In this document: positions 48,521 to 62,236 of the stretch, in pieces
Position numbering within the stretch: the first letter of the stretch is position 1
Layout of the letters: every line of letters starts with the position of its first letter
NCBI GenBank assembly: GCA_010094045.1
Contig: ML986751.1
Coordinates: 2,980 to 66,979 of the forward strand
DNA from: Lojkania enalia
Lineage: Eukaryota; Ascomycota; Dothideomycetes; Pleosporales
Direction of reading: 5' to 3'
Length of the DNA stretch: 64,000 nucleotides
Notes under the pieces: model-generated
Database searches by the model: none
What the model saw: the letters and a program-made list of their open reading frames with translations, nothing else
What the model was told of the DNA's origin: nothing
Position numbers and translations under genes: made by a program

Positions 48521-48945
48521 NNNNNNNNNNNNNNNNNNNNNNNNNNNNNNNNNNNNNNNNNNNNNNNNNNNNNNNNNNNNNNNNNNNNNNNNNNNNNNNN
48601 NNNNNNNNNNNNNNNNNNNNNNNNNNNNNNNNNNNNNNNNNNNNNNNNNNNNNNNNNNNNNNNNNNNNNNNNNNNNNNNNNNNNNNNNNNNNNNNNNNNN
48701 NNNNNNNNNNNNNNNNNNNNNNNNNNNNNNNNNNNNNNNNNNNNNNNNNNNNNNNNNNNNNNNNNNNNNNNNNNNNNNNNNNNNNNNNNNNNNNNNNNNN
48801 NNNNNNNNNNNNNNNNNNNNNNNNNNNNNNNNNNNNNNNNNNNNNNNNNNNNNNNNNNNNNNNNNNNNNNNNNNNNNNNNNNNNNNNNNNNNNNNNNNNN
48901 NNNNNNNNNNNNNNNNNNNNNNNNNNNNNNNNNNNNNNNNNNNNN
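48521..48945. other. Assembly gap (425 N)
   Basis: A run of N between the helicase 3' part and the middle of chromovirus copy C. By comparison with copy B, about 3.7 kb of copy C (rest of pol and the 3' LTR) plus the helicase C-terminus should lie here, so either the gap length is nominal or copy C is truncated. Confidence 0.99.
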
Positions 48946-51900
48946 CTACTAGTTATATAGTACTTCTACCTTCTCTAAATTAACCTTAAAGCTTTTATTT
49001 AAAAGGATATAGCTAAGATATTTAGTTTAGGTACTATAAAATTCGCTCTTTTTAATATTAACTTATAACCCTACTTAATATAATCTTTTAAGAATTTTCT
49101 TAACATAGATAGTATATATTACCTCGTCTTTAGAGTAGATAAGAATATTATCTAGATAAGTAATATAAAAGTTATCTAAGTAGTTAATTAGTATATTATT
49201 TATATAGTACTAGTAAGTTACTAGACTATTATATAATTTAAAAGGTAGAATTTTATATTTATAGGTTCTATATTAAGTTTAAAAGGTAGTATATTCTTTA
49301 AAACTAGAATCTATTCTAACCCTATTAAAAGCCACATAAATATTAAACTTAGTAAAAATTACTACTTTAGTAGATCTAGATAGAAGTTTATATATATATA
49401 GTATTAGATATATATTTTTATAGGTAAGAGTATTAAGTTTATAATAATCTATATAGATATATAGGTTACTATTAGGTTTATAAATATAAAGGATTAAAGA
49501 TATAAAAGAGCTCTAACTCTACTTAATATACCTATTCTATAGATTATCTATAATATACTTTTTAGTTGCTTCTAGCTCCTTAATATTCTACTTATATAAC
49601 AGGCTATAACTATTAGAGAGAGGTTCTATAAAAATAATCTTATAATTATAAGAGTAGTATTCTAGTAATTAATAAGCTGTAGTTTTACTAAATATATTCT
49701 AATATCTATAATATTTAGATAGTAATTGGAGATTTACTAGTACTTTATTTTTAGCCTCGTCTTCTAGCTCTAGAGCTTACTTATCTTTAATTAGCTACTC
49801 GATTTTATATAGAAACGTAGAGAAAAACTTATTCTTTTTCCTCTTTATATTAAAGTAGAAAGTATTAGCTATAATAAGAGCGATAGTAGAAGAATAGATT
49901 TTCTTTAGATTAGATTTAAACTTTATTATATACAGGTATATAAGAGATTAATATAGTTTTAGTAGTCTTAGTAGACCCTTAATATAATAGATAGTTAGAC
50001 TATAAAACTACTAATACTAGTTCTTTTCCTATAGAGTATTATATTACTAGATATCTAATTGTACCTTCTTATTATATACTAGTTAAGTTAATTATATAAG
50101 AAGAGAAGGTAAAGAATTATAAGTAGTAGGATATTTAGAGGGTTATATAATCTAATTCTTATCCGTATTTAGCTAGAGTTAAATATAATATAACTATTTA
50201 ATACTAATAATATAATTCTAAATATCTAGATCTATAATAATAAATAAGTAGTTTTAGATAGTTCTTGTATTAATTTATAGGTATAAGTAGATATACTAAT
50301 TAACTAAAGTTTAGATTTAGTCCTAAAAACCTTTAATAGTAATTTTAAAGAGTAAACGCTATATTAATATATATAGAGCTTAAAAGAGTAATCTAACTAT
50401 TATAGAATTAAAAAATAGAAAGCTTTAAATACTAGTATTAATAAAAACGTTTAGTTATATACTAATACTTTTTAAATATAGAATAGTAGAGATTTAGAAA
50501 TACTTTCCTCTATATAAATATAATAAATTAATATTTAATAAGTTATATTTACTTCAGTTTAAAATAGAGAGTTTTTCTAGACGTTTCTATTTCCTATCTA
50601 AAAACTATATAGATAGTACTTATTTATATTTAGAAACTCTTCTTCTTTAATCTTTTCTTATTTAACCTCTATTTTTTATACTCTAAAGACTATATATTTA
50701 TTTATAAAATATTCTAGTTTACTATAATTATAGTAATTACCTAGGGTTATATACCTTTTAAGTATAGAAGTCTTATTAGGTTATTAGAGAGTAATTATAG
50801 TAGAATAAGGTGTTAATACTAGAGTAGATTAGAGTAGTATTAGATTATAAGTTACTTTAGATAAACCTTTAAAAGCCTTCTAATACCGATTTAAATTTAT
50901 TTTAGCTACTACCTATAGACTAATAGTTCGTTCTAGAAGGTTAGAAATACTCCTCCTTTCTATATTATAAGCTATTAAGTAGGCGATTATAGTATTAAAA
51001 AAGCCTTTCTATATAAGCTTAAAGCTAAAGTTTAGTATTTTTAGGCTGAGGAGAATCTTATTCTATAGGTAGAAAAACTACTTAGATTAGGATACGAATC
51101 CTCTAATAGCTATACTAATAAAGTAAGCTTTAAAAGTTAGGAATACTTCTCTCTTATTTATCCTTAAGATCTAAAACGCTTATTATACTTCTATCTCTTT
51201 ATTACCTATAATAAAATATAATTATAGAAGCGAAATTATTTCTTTAATATTCTTAAACTAATACTAGTCTAATTTAGCTAGGTATTTTAGCTCTAGATAC
51301 TCTTTTATAGTACTAGAAGTATATCTCTATACTAATACTATATATATATACTCTATTTAATAGTAATCTATATTACTCTTAAGTCGGTCTAAGATTAAAG
51401 CTTACTATTATTTAAATATAGGTTTACTACTATCTATAAGACTTTTAATCTTAGATATATATTTAGTAAAATAGGTTTAAAGGAGTTTAAAGGTAGCTAA
51501 AAAGTTTCTTACTAGAGGAGTTATAAAAGTTTCTTAATATATTATTAGTACTAATTTAGTAGTTTATAGAGGTTAATTAGAACTAATAGTTCTCTATTAT
51601 ATTAAGTATATAATCTTCTCTTACAAAATTGCAATTTATTTCTTAAGGGTTAGTTTACTTTAATTTTCTTTTAAATTAGATAGGTTTTTTACTACTAGCT
51701 CTATAAAAAGGGGTCCGCCTATTATAGGACCCTCTATAAGAGGTAATAGTTATTCTATATATATAGATATAAGTTTACTCTTACTACAACTTACGCGTAT
51801 ATTAATTCTAGTATAGGAATTAGAAGGTAAATTATAGTTAGATATCGGCGGTTACTTCTAATTCTAATAGGTTATTAGTAGTCTCTAAGTTTCTACTTAG

Positions 51901-52151
51901 GTATACTCTATATAGCTTTTCTAAAGGCAATCCTAATTATAAAGGATAGGAAGTTCTAAACCTAAAAACTTTAGTTAATAGAAGGTTTCTAAGATTTTAT
52001 CTAGATAACTAAATAATTTAATATAATAGTATATAAGTATTATAACTTAAATTAAATTAGATATATTTTAGACTTAAATATATTTAAATAAATAATTAAT
52101 ATAATATTATTAAAGAGGCTATTATTAATAATATTAAGTTTTTCTATATAA
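48946..52151 (-). pseudogene. gag-pol: Gag and RT part of chromovirus copy C
   Basis: The reverse-transcriptase core at 49158-49147 reads Y-L-D-N. The decayed CCHC knuckle lies at about 50738-50706. The pol gene is cut by the gap just downstream of the RT catalytic block, so integrase and chromodomain are not visible. Stops are present in every frame. Confidence 0.82.
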
Positions 52152-52430
52152 TATAATAGCGTAGGTAAGATAATAGATCTAAATATAGTACAAATCTACT
52201 TAGAGGTATATAAGAATATATAGGGGTTTAGAGACCTAAGAATTCTATTAATACTTATAGGCTTTATATAAAAGAATATAGAAAAACTACTAAACTACTT
52301 ATAAGAGAGTATATAACTATATATAGATAGGAAAAGGGGTAGAACTAGGGGTAGAATAAGATAAGTAAAAAGCTTTAGGATAAGATTATATATAAAACTT
52401 TTTATAGTACAATTTCTTTATATTATTATA
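52152..52430 (-). repeat. 5' LTR of chromovirus copy C (279 bp)
   Basis: Same LTR family as 16472-16750. It is followed by CTTTC at 52431-52435, the expected place for a target duplication; the partner copy would be hidden by the gap. Confidence 0.92.
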
Positions 52431-54800
52431 CTTTCTATCTTTATTTTACTAACTTAAGTAAGCGCTTATTATTTTATCTAAGGTATTAGTTTCTACTTAG
52501 AATTACTTCTCTAAATCTAATATTCTTAATATTAATACTAAAGTAAAGCAGGCTTTTAGTTTTTTAAAGGCTTTTTATTATACTTCTTATTATTTAAACT
52601 CTTTTTCTTTCTTAGTAATCTCTATTAAAGATACTACTACTCTAAAGTACCTACTTATAAATTTTCTATAGAAATTTATAAAGTTTAAGAAGGATTAAAC
52701 TTATTTAACTAAAGTAAATATTAGCTATTCTAGTATTATTTTAACCTTTTCTTATTCTATTTTAATACTATCTCTAGATATCTAAAATCCTAAGAACTCT
52801 ATTCCTATTTTATAAAACTCGTATTTTTCTAAAGCTATAAATAACTTATATTCTTATAGTTTTACTAATACTTTTCTAATATATTCTTTATACTCTTTTA
52901 GTAATCTATTTATATAGACTAGAATATTATCTAGATATACTATTATAAATATATCTAAGTATTCTTTTAACGTGTTATTTATAACTACTTAGAAGGTTAC
53001 TAGTATATTTATAAATCTAAATAGTATTACTAGATACTTAAAAAAACCTTCTCTTATTTTAAATACTATTTTCTATTTATAGCTCTCCTTTATCTAAATT
53101 TAATAGTATCCTTCCCTTATATTAAACTTTATAAACTACTTAGCTCCTTATAACTAATTTATAAGTTCTATTATCTTAGATAATAGGTATCTATTTTTCT
53201 TAGTTATATTATTTAATTATCTATAGTTTATATATAATTTTAATTTACTATTCTTCTTAAGTATAAATAGTATTAGTAATACTATTTTATTCTAGCTTAG
53301 TTCTATATACCCTCTTACTAAATTCTTTTAGGTATACTTTCTAAGTTCTTCTCTTTATTCTTAGTTTAAGTTATATATTAGACTAGATTTTAGTTTCTTT
53401 TTATTTTTAATAATAATCTTATAGTTATATTTCTTATATTTAAGTAATCTTCTATTCTCTACTTCTTTATATAGCTCTATAAATTCGCTATAATCCTCTT
53501 AAATTTCTTAAAATATACTTTTATTCTATAGTTTCTTATATACTTTTTAAACTATAATAATATCTAATATCTATTTTATCTTTTTAAAATATTTAACTAT
53601 TATAGCTACTAATACTCTCTATATTAACTATAGACCTAAAAGATACTTTATTCTATACTATTCTACTACCTGTTCTATTTTAAAGTAGTTTTATAACTTA
53701 TAAACTATCTCTTACTACTAATCTACTCTAGAATTATATTTAGCTAGCTAGTCTATATCTAGTAATATATTAAATTTTCTTAGGTTTATAATATTAATAG
53801 TCTTTATATTAGTATATTCTATAATATTAAATATTTACTTCTTAGTTTCTATTAGTATAACTCTTCTACTATAATCTATTAGCTTATCGTCTACTAGGTA
53901 TATTATATAAAGTACTACTTTTTCCCTCTACTCTATATTATTCTTATAAATCTATTATACTAATATAAATATATTTAAAACTCTACTATTAAATAGTATT
54001 TTAAACTTCCTTCTATTAAATTCTACTTAAAGTACTATATATAAAGGTACTATACTAGTAACCCTTCTAATAGCTTTCCTACCCGGTTTCTTAATATAGC
54101 TATTACTTTAAGGGCTACTTAGTTTTTTAACTAAGATAGAAAGAACTCTACTTTTTCTTTTTCTCCTCTATATAGTAAATATTCGTCTATATTATACCTT
54201 ATCTATAGTTCTTAGGTATAAGCAGCCTTTACCTATTTACTATATATCTTATACTTCTATTTTAAGAAATACTATTACTATTTAATTAGTTAGTAATCTT
54301 TATCTAATTCTTACTATTTAAGTACCTTAACTATATTTTAATAGTACTAGTATCTAATTATATATTATTTCTAGTTTAAAGCTTTATATTCCTCTAAATA
54401 TATATTATTTTTAAAATATTTCTCCTCTTTAAATATATTTACTTCTGTTATCTTACAAGCTATAATATTAAACCGTCTTTTAATATCTCTCTATATCTCT
54501 TTTACCTCTAAAACTAACTTTTTTTAACTTTTTAACTTCTATAATAATTTTACTAAACTAGTATAAATATTCTATTTTAAGGTAAATTGGACTTTTATAA
54601 ATCTAATAGTACCTATTTTCTATATAATCTTCTATTTTATCTTAAAATAGTAAGATTTTTAGTAATAATTATATATCTATTCTTAGTTATACTTCTAACT
54701 TTATTTTAATACTCTTATATATTAAGTAATTATCCTAATAACAACTAGTCTAATCTTTTTTACAGCTATTTTTATAGGGTAATATATATTTCCCTTTCTT
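52431..54800 (-). pseudogene. pol: RT/RNase H region of the second gypsy family
   Basis: Positions 52975-52915 on the minus strand read E-Y-L-D-I-F-I then V-Y-L-D-N-I-L-V-Y, the RT catalytic motif with the second Asp converted to Asn (52938-52927). The flanking sequence matches the usual order for Ty3/gypsy pol. Many stops; RNase H is inferred from position only. Confidence 0.75.
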
Positions 54801-55239
54801 ACCGTTTACTTATTTTATAAAGTAGCTTTAATATATTTTTTATATATACTTAAATATTTCTTTATTTATAACTTTTCCTACTAATTTTACTATAGTTTCT
54901 AATATATTCTAGCTATCTTAGAATATTACTTCTTTAAATAGTATATTCTAATATTCTTAAGAATATAGTTTTATTTAATAAGTTTTATTATAAATCTAGT
55001 ACTTCTTTTACTTTATTTTTTCTAGGATTAACGTACTATTAAGTCTTAGTATATCTAGTAGATACTTTATATATCTAATAACTACCGCTACCCTTCTTAG
55101 TTATAGTTAATAATTACTTTCTTCTTTTACTAAGTAGTATATTTTATATCTATTATTTATATAATATATCTAGTACTATATTAGTTATTAGTATCTATTA
55201 ATATATTACGTATTTATTATTTAGGCCTCTTTCTTCTTA

Positions 55240-56250
55240 TTTAAATATTCTTTTATATAGTATCCTTTTTATTTATATAGAAAATATACTTTTTCTTTAA
55301 GCTTTTCTTTCTTAAAATTACTTATCCTTAATTATTAGTAGCTTTTTCTTTTATTCTTTTTAACTTTTCTTAGGACTATTAGATTACTATTTTATAGTAC
55401 CGTCTTATTCTCCTTTTTAGTTGGCACAAATATTTACAGCTAAGATTATTTTTCTATCTCCTACTTATATTAATAGTTATTAATCTTAACTACTAATTTA
55501 ATTATTTCTAATAGCTTTATTAACCTTTCTTTTCTAACTAGGTTGTCTTTAATCTTATCTTTAAGTCCTTTATAGAAGATTCCTACTAATATACTATTAT
55601 TCTATTCTAGTCTAGTACTAAGTTTCTAAAATTCTATAGTATAATCTATTACTCTCTTAATTTAGATTAGCTTCAGTAGTTTTCTTTATACTTTCTACTT
55701 TATATCTACTTCTCTAAAGACGTTTTAAACCCTATCTTTAAATTCTTTCTAACTTTTAAAGAGTTTATTTATAGATTTTCTAGTCTTTTTTATATTACCT
55801 CTATTTTCTAGTTAATTAACTATAAATAGTTTAGCTTATACTAGTAGTATCTTTTCTATATTTATTATTGCAGCTAAAATCTTATCTTTATTTAAAAAGA
55901 AGGTTATATTATTAAATTTAAAGTATAGCTCTATTAATATAAGAAAAGGGTTAATATATTTTTTCTTACTATTAAACTTTTTTAGTAAAGCTATCTTGAC
56001 TTATACTTATTATTTAGCTTTAGCTAGGTTAGTTTTAACTATAACTAGCTTATATTATATTTATATAATATAAATCTTCTATTTCTATACTTTTTATACT
56101 ATAGCTTTTTCTAGAACTTATAGCCTTTAGATTATTATAACTTAACTTTATAATATAGTAGATATCTTTAAATAGTTCCTATTCTCTTAATATTAGATAG
56201 TTATTATATTACTAACCTATATACTACTAGTATATATAATAACCGCTATT
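55240..56250 (-). pseudogene. gag: Gag of the second gypsy family
   Basis: Around 55660-55600 the minus strand encodes V-I-D-Y-T-I-E-F followed by K-L-S-T-R-L-E, the conserved D-Y-x-x-E-F segment of retrotransposon capsid proteins (Retrotrans_gag). It continues with F-Y-K-G-L-K-D-K-I-K-D near 55570. A CCHC zinc knuckle lies at 55292-55250 (Y-F-L-Y-K-x-K-G-Y-Y-I-K-E, where RIP has turned Cys and His codons into Tyr codons). The frame is broken by RIP. Confidence 0.8.
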
Positions 56251-56323
56251 ATAGTTATATATATATTAGGATTTAATTTATATTAGATTAGTTAAAAGGG
56301 GTAGCTTTAATAAAGAAAAAGTA

Positions 56324-56626
56324 TATTATAGATACTTACGCGTAGTTAATTAATCGTACTTTAGATAGTTAACTCTATTATTACGTACTATATATAAATA
56401 TTAAAATATTATATAAAGAATAGAAATATCTATATTATATAGGTTTTTATAGAAGCTAGGTTTATACTACTATATAGGCTAGCTAGGTTAGTAAAACCTT
56501 CCTCTATTATAGTTAAAATAAGTCGGTTATATTCTAGCTAACAGCTAATAGCTATTACTAGCAGCTAGTTTAGGTATTATAGTAAGAGTAGTATAAGTGT
56601 AGAGGTATTATAGTATTACTATAATA
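56324..56626 (-). repeat. 3' LTR of the second chromovirus (303 bp)
   Basis: Aligns over its whole length with the split 5' LTR at 62237-62823. Ends TATTATAG...CTATAATA here, derived from TGTTACAG...CTGTAACA. Confidence 0.9.
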
Positions 56627-57179
56627 GTACCCCTCTTTTAGTTATAAGCTCCTATAAGTTAAGTTTTTATATTATATTCGGGTTATTTATAATTAAGTAG
56701 TAGTTATTAATACTAGTATTAGTTAAGATTATAGGTATATTAGCGCGATTAGTTATTATTATATAGTAGTACTATACTAGAGATTAGGTCGGTTTAGTTT
56801 ATATAGTAGTATTATACTAAAGATTAGGTTAGATTATAGGTATATTAGTATAATTAGTTATTATTATATAGTAGTATTATACTAGAGATTAGATCAGTTA
56901 TATATATATCAGCGCGACTAGTAGTTAATAATAGTATTATATTAGAGATTAGGTTAGATTATAGGTATATTAGCACGATTAGTTATTATTATATAATAGT
57001 ACTATATTAGAGATTAGGTTAAATTATAGGTATATTAGTATAACCAGTTATTATTATATAGTAGTACTATACTAAAAATTAGTAGTAGTATTATTACTAG
57101 TATTATATTAGTATAGTATTATTATAAGCGTCTAGGAATATACTTAGATTAGATTCTAATATCTAATTAAGAATTTAAA

Positions 57180-60100
57180 TATAATATTATATTTAGGTCT
57201 TATTTATTTAGGTTTCTAGCGTAGTAATCTTCTATAGTAGTTATTTTAGTAAAGTTACTAGCCGGGTACTATTCTAGGTTATAATAGCTAGTCTATTTAA
57301 CTAGGTATTTATACTGACGTCTCTATTAGTTATAGTAGAGGTCTTCTATTTACTTAATAAGGTATTCTAGTTTTCTATTAATTTTAATAGGTTTAGGGTT
57401 ATATACTTATTAACTAAATAAGTAGTTAGATAATTTAGATACTAACTATAATAGCGATATATAAAATATAGGATATATTTTAGCTAATTTAGGTAGTTTT
57501 AGTTTATAAGCGTACGAGAATACTTTTATAATAATCTTATAAAAGCCTATATTCTTCTAGTTAAACTTTTTTAATAGTTTTTATATATATATATATTCTT
57601 AGCGTCTAACTAGACTAGATTACTAATCTAGTAGTTAGGGGCTGGTACGCGCTTACAGTTAGTATACTCTTATTAGAATACTTATACCTAAGTAAGTTCT
57701 TTTCTAATATACTCTATAATATCTTTTATCTTATTAACTAGTCTATTAGCTTCTTAGACTATTAGGGACTATTTTAGCAGTTAATAGATCCTTATAGGCA
57801 GTTTAAAACCTATTTAAGAGTGCTAGCTAAAGTAGACTAGAAATAGAGAAACTTTTATTAATTTAGATACTATATTATTTGCTTTAAACTATACTATTAG
57901 TAGTTATTTAATCTAATTATCTTATTTATAGCTAGTATAGGCTTAGAGAACTTATTATATTACTATATTAGCGTTCTCTATCTAACTATTAGTTTCTAGA
58001 TAGAAGCTAGTTAATATATATATATTAATTTATAGCTATTTATAGAGCTTTTAGTAGAAGGTAGAAATAAACTATATCTTATAGTTAGACGTAATAGTAT
58101 ATAGTAATCTATAGTAAACCTATATATAGTAATAGAATAGTTAGATAATATTAGGAGCTTCGATTCTTACGTATAGTATTAGGTGTTTATACTTATTAAA
58201 CTTATTAACTACTACTATAATATTTATATAATCTTCTAATTCTAGTAGATTAGTTATAAAGTTTATAAAAATATCTTAAAACCTTTATTTAGGTATAAAT
58301 AACAGTTTTAATAATCTATAGTACTTCTCTCTAAAAGCTTTACTTCTTTAATATATATAATAACAGCCTATCTATTATTATACTAAGTTAAATATCTTTA
58401 ACTAATAGTACTCGTGCTAGAATAGTTCTAAAATCTTTTCTTAACTAAGGTATCTACTAGATAGTAAGTTATAGACAGCTTATAGCAGCTTAAGCTTTAG
58501 CTTATTATAGTCTAATATTATAAGTTAATTTTAATAGTATAGTTAGTTATTATACTCTTTATAGTTAGCTAAAATTAGGAGCTTAAATTAATAGGCTCCT
58601 TCTCTTAATAGTTTTAGGGTATTTTAGATTAGATTATTATTTAGGTATTTTTTATTAATAATCTCTATAATTAATTAGCCTATTTCTATCTATTAGAATA
58701 GTTTAGAATAAAGTAATATCTATTAATAACTTCTATAGGCTTTTTCTTATATAAACTTATCCTATAACCTTTAAATTAAGGTATTAGACTTCTTTTTAAA
58801 TTTTCTAGATTAGTATATAATATTAAAGTTAAACCTTAATAAATATTTTAACTAATAAACCTATTAGTAGTTTAGCTATTTTATTATTATAAAGTACTAT
58901 AAGTTCTTATAATTATTTAGTACTTCTATAAAAAATACTACACCTTCTAATTTAGGCCTCTATTACTTAAATTATTAGATAATTATAAGTAGTTCCTTAT
59001 TATATATTTTATAGTTACCTTTAATAGAGTTTATATACTTAGAAAAGTAGATAATAGGTTTTAGTTTACTATTAGCGCCTCTCTAAGATAGTATACTAGC
59101 TGTTATAAAATTAAATATATTAGCTTCTACTACTATTAGTAGTTTAGGGTTAAAATATTAGAAAATTAGTATAAAGATAAAAGTATCCTTTAAATAGTTA
59201 AAAGAATATTAACAGCTATTATTCTAGTTAAATTAAGTATTCTTCTTAGTTAGGACTATTAAAGGGGAGACTTTCTATAAGAAATTACTAATAAATTATT
59301 AGTAGAAGTTTATAAAGCTTATAAAAGCTTAAATATCTTTTATATTTTTAGAGTATTTCTAGTTAACAATTATCTCTACCTTTTTTAAGTCTATATAGAT
59401 CTCTTCTATAATAATTATATACCCTAAATAGGTTACTTCTAACTAGTAGAACTTATACTTATCTATATTAAGCTATAAACTATTTACTCTTAAGGCTTTA
59501 AGAACTAGCTAGATATACTACTTATAATCCTTTAAATTCTTACTAAATATTAGAATATTATTAATATAAGTAGTATAGAATATATTAAAATATAATTTTA
59601 ATATATTATTTATAAAATACTAGAATATATTTAGAATATTAGTTAGATTAAAGGGTATTATTAGGTATTTAAATAGCTTATAGTATATATAAAAGATAAT
59701 CTTCTATTTATCTTCCTTAATAATCTTTAGCTTATTAAATATAGTAATAATATTAAATTTTATATAGTATTTAACTTTATTAAATTAAGTTAATATTTTT
59801 TAAATTAGTAGAATTAGGTATTAGTTCTTAATAGTAATAGTATTTAGGGCTTTATAGTTTATATAGAATTAAAAACTACTTCTAGATTTCTTTATAAAGA
59901 TTATAGGTATAACTACTAGTAATAAATTTACTCTAATAAATCCCTTAGATAAATTTTTATTAAAGTACTTTTTTAGTACCTTTAACTTATTCTAGGATAT
60001 CTTATAGAATAGACTAAAGCTAGTTTACTTACTATTTTCTAGTTTAATCTTATAATTATATAGTTATTATTTAAGTAGCTTATTTATATTCTTATATAAG

Positions 60101-60900
60101 AAGATAGATAATAAATTATAGTATTCTTTAAATACTTTAGTAATAGAATTAGTATACACCTTTAGAACTAGAATCTTATTAATATTAGCTATTAATATAG
60201 CAAAGATTTTATAGTTAAATTACTAAAAGAGTTAGACTAGTAATATAACACCTATATAATATATATTTAGCTATAGTATAGACTTTAAATATTTAGGCTT
60301 AGATAGGTCCTTTTAACTATAATCTTTATTTAAAGTTAGGGTGGTTTTAGTTTTAAGTTTTTTTAACTAGTATAGTATTTTAAATAGCTAGTAATTATAT
60401 TAAATATAACTTAATAAATAGAGCTTTAAATAGTACTATTTAAACTTTAAGCTATATAGGGGTTGTAAATTAGTTACTTTAGAATCTTCTTTTATATTAA
60501 GTTTAGGTAGTTTATAATCTTTAATAACTATTTAAATAGTCTATTAGTAGATAATAATACTAGTAGATTATAAGTATTAAGTTAGGTATTAATTAGTAGT
60601 AAAGACTAGCTATTTATTCTTATAGTCTAGGTTTATATAATACTTATATATCTATAACTATCTTAAAATTAACTAGTATTTTCCTAGTATAGTTATATAA
60701 AGATATACTATCTCTAAATAATTTAGGTATTAGAGGGTTAAAGTAATTAAGTAGGAGATAGTTCTCTTATAGAAGATTTTTCTATTAAAGCTAGTTAGAT
60801 ATAGATTATATAGAAATTATATCTTTTAGAGTTTTAAGGTATATATAAGGTCTCTATAAATATAGCTATAACTAGTAGCTCTAGTATTAATAAGAATATT
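57180..60900 (-). pseudogene. pol: Pol of the second chromovirus: RT, integrase, chromodomain
   Basis: The RT core at 59568-59557 reads Y-I-N-N-I-L-I-F, which was Y-I-D-D before two Asp codons changed. The chromodomain at 57400-57190 shows R-R-Q-Y-K-Y-L-V-K-(W)-T-S-Y-Y-N-L-E (Y-L-V-K-W at 57312-57294). Between them lies the expected integrase region (57500-58700), recognised by position rather than by clear His/Cys or Asp residues. All frames are interrupted. The chromodomain places the element among chromoviruses, but it is a different family from copies A-C (different LTR length and sequence). Confidence 0.82.
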
Positions 60901-62236
60901 AATATCTTACTAGACTAAATCTTAATAGATTAAGAAAGAAGTTAGAATTTAGTAGTTCTATAACTATTTCTATAGAAGCTAGTTCTATAAGTATATAGAG
61001 ATTTAGTATAGATATAATTCTAAAAAGTATTTTACTTCTAGAACGGACCTTTTAGTAATATTCTAATTAGTAAGACTAGTTATATTTAGAAGTAAAAATA
61101 ATAGCCTTATTTATAAAATAATAAGTATATTAAGAATTAGTTAGAAGATTAGTTAAAGGATTAAGAGTAGGATCTATAAGATATAGTAGAGCTCTAAAAC
61201 CCTTAATAGATTAATAGTAGAGGGGTACTATATTCTAGCGAAATATATTCCTTACTACTATACTTATAATAGCGTTCTTTATAGCGGTACCTTTCTTATT
61301 TATTAGAGTCTATAGGCGTATAGTTAAAAGTATTAAGTTCTATAATATTTAGGTTCTTCTAGTAAGTAGTATAATACTTTAGTTATTTATAATAGTTGCT
61401 AGATAGATAATATAGGTTAGTATTATATAGGGAAATTAGGTTAGTATAGTTGTTTAGGGTACTAGGTATTATAATACTAATTATAGTATAGTAGAGCTTA
61501 TTAAAGAGAGAAGATTAGAGATATATAATTTGTCTAGTTTTATTTAGTTTAGTATCTATAATTAGGTATCAGAATTTAGTAAAGTAAGTAAGAAACCTAC
61601 TTTAACCTTACTTTAAGATTTCTAGTTTACTCTATATTATAGTCTTCTTATTCTAGTCGCTATAGGTGGATTTTAAGAAGGCGACTAAGCTATCTATAGA
61701 GTTAATACCCTTATCTATTAATAGGTTAACTAATATTACTAGGTCTTATTCTAGGCGGGAATAGATATATAGAAGATAGATATATTTAGTTAGATATTAG
61801 TTAGTATTTCCTTCTAGTTTATAGTAGAACTTTCTAATAAAGTATAAAAGCTCTAAACGTTTACTAGAGAATATTAAAAAGTTAGATAAATAGTTAGAAT
61901 AAAAATATAGGTTATATATAGTCTTAGGTAGATTAGAAGTTAATATAGGTATCTATTTAAAAGCTAGAGTTGTAGGCTAAATTGGGCTAAAGGCGGGTAA
62001 TAGTTCTATTACTATTAATATACTAGTAGCTAGTAAAGAGGTAGCTATTTAACAGCTACTAAATTCCCTTTATATTACTTTAAGGTTTAACTTATAGCAG
62101 TTCTCCTAGGTTATTAAAACCTCTATTAGTATCTTATTCTTCTATTATAAAGAGTCTAGCTTATTCTAATTTTTTTTAAATATACTAATAAGTGCGTTCT
62201 TATTTATAGTATATAATAGTAGATAATATAATATAA
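60900..62236 (-). pseudogene. gag: Gag region of the second chromovirus
   Basis: Lies between pol and the 5' LTR. No zinc knuckle could be confirmed after RIP decay; the call rests on position. Stops in all frames. Confidence 0.5.

Larger units (their letters stand above)
48946..52430 (-). mobile_element. Ty3/gypsy chromovirus, copy C (5' half)
   Basis: Collinear with copy A 3103-6618 and copy B from about 13231 to 16750. The 5' LTR is at 52152-52430. It sits inside a second gypsy family, whose sequence begins immediately to the right. RIP is about as strong as in copy B. Confidence 0.92.
52431..56323 (-). mobile_element. Second Ty3/gypsy family, internal fragment
   Basis: A minus-strand gypsy element distinct from copies A-C. 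Its right end is interrupted by the second chromovirus at 56324 and its left end by copy C. Order on the minus strand: gag (56200-55250), then RT (about 53400-52700), then an RNase H-like stretch up to 52431. Integrase and LTRs are not visible. AT content is extreme (long pyrimidine-rich runs on the plus strand). Confidence 0.78.
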
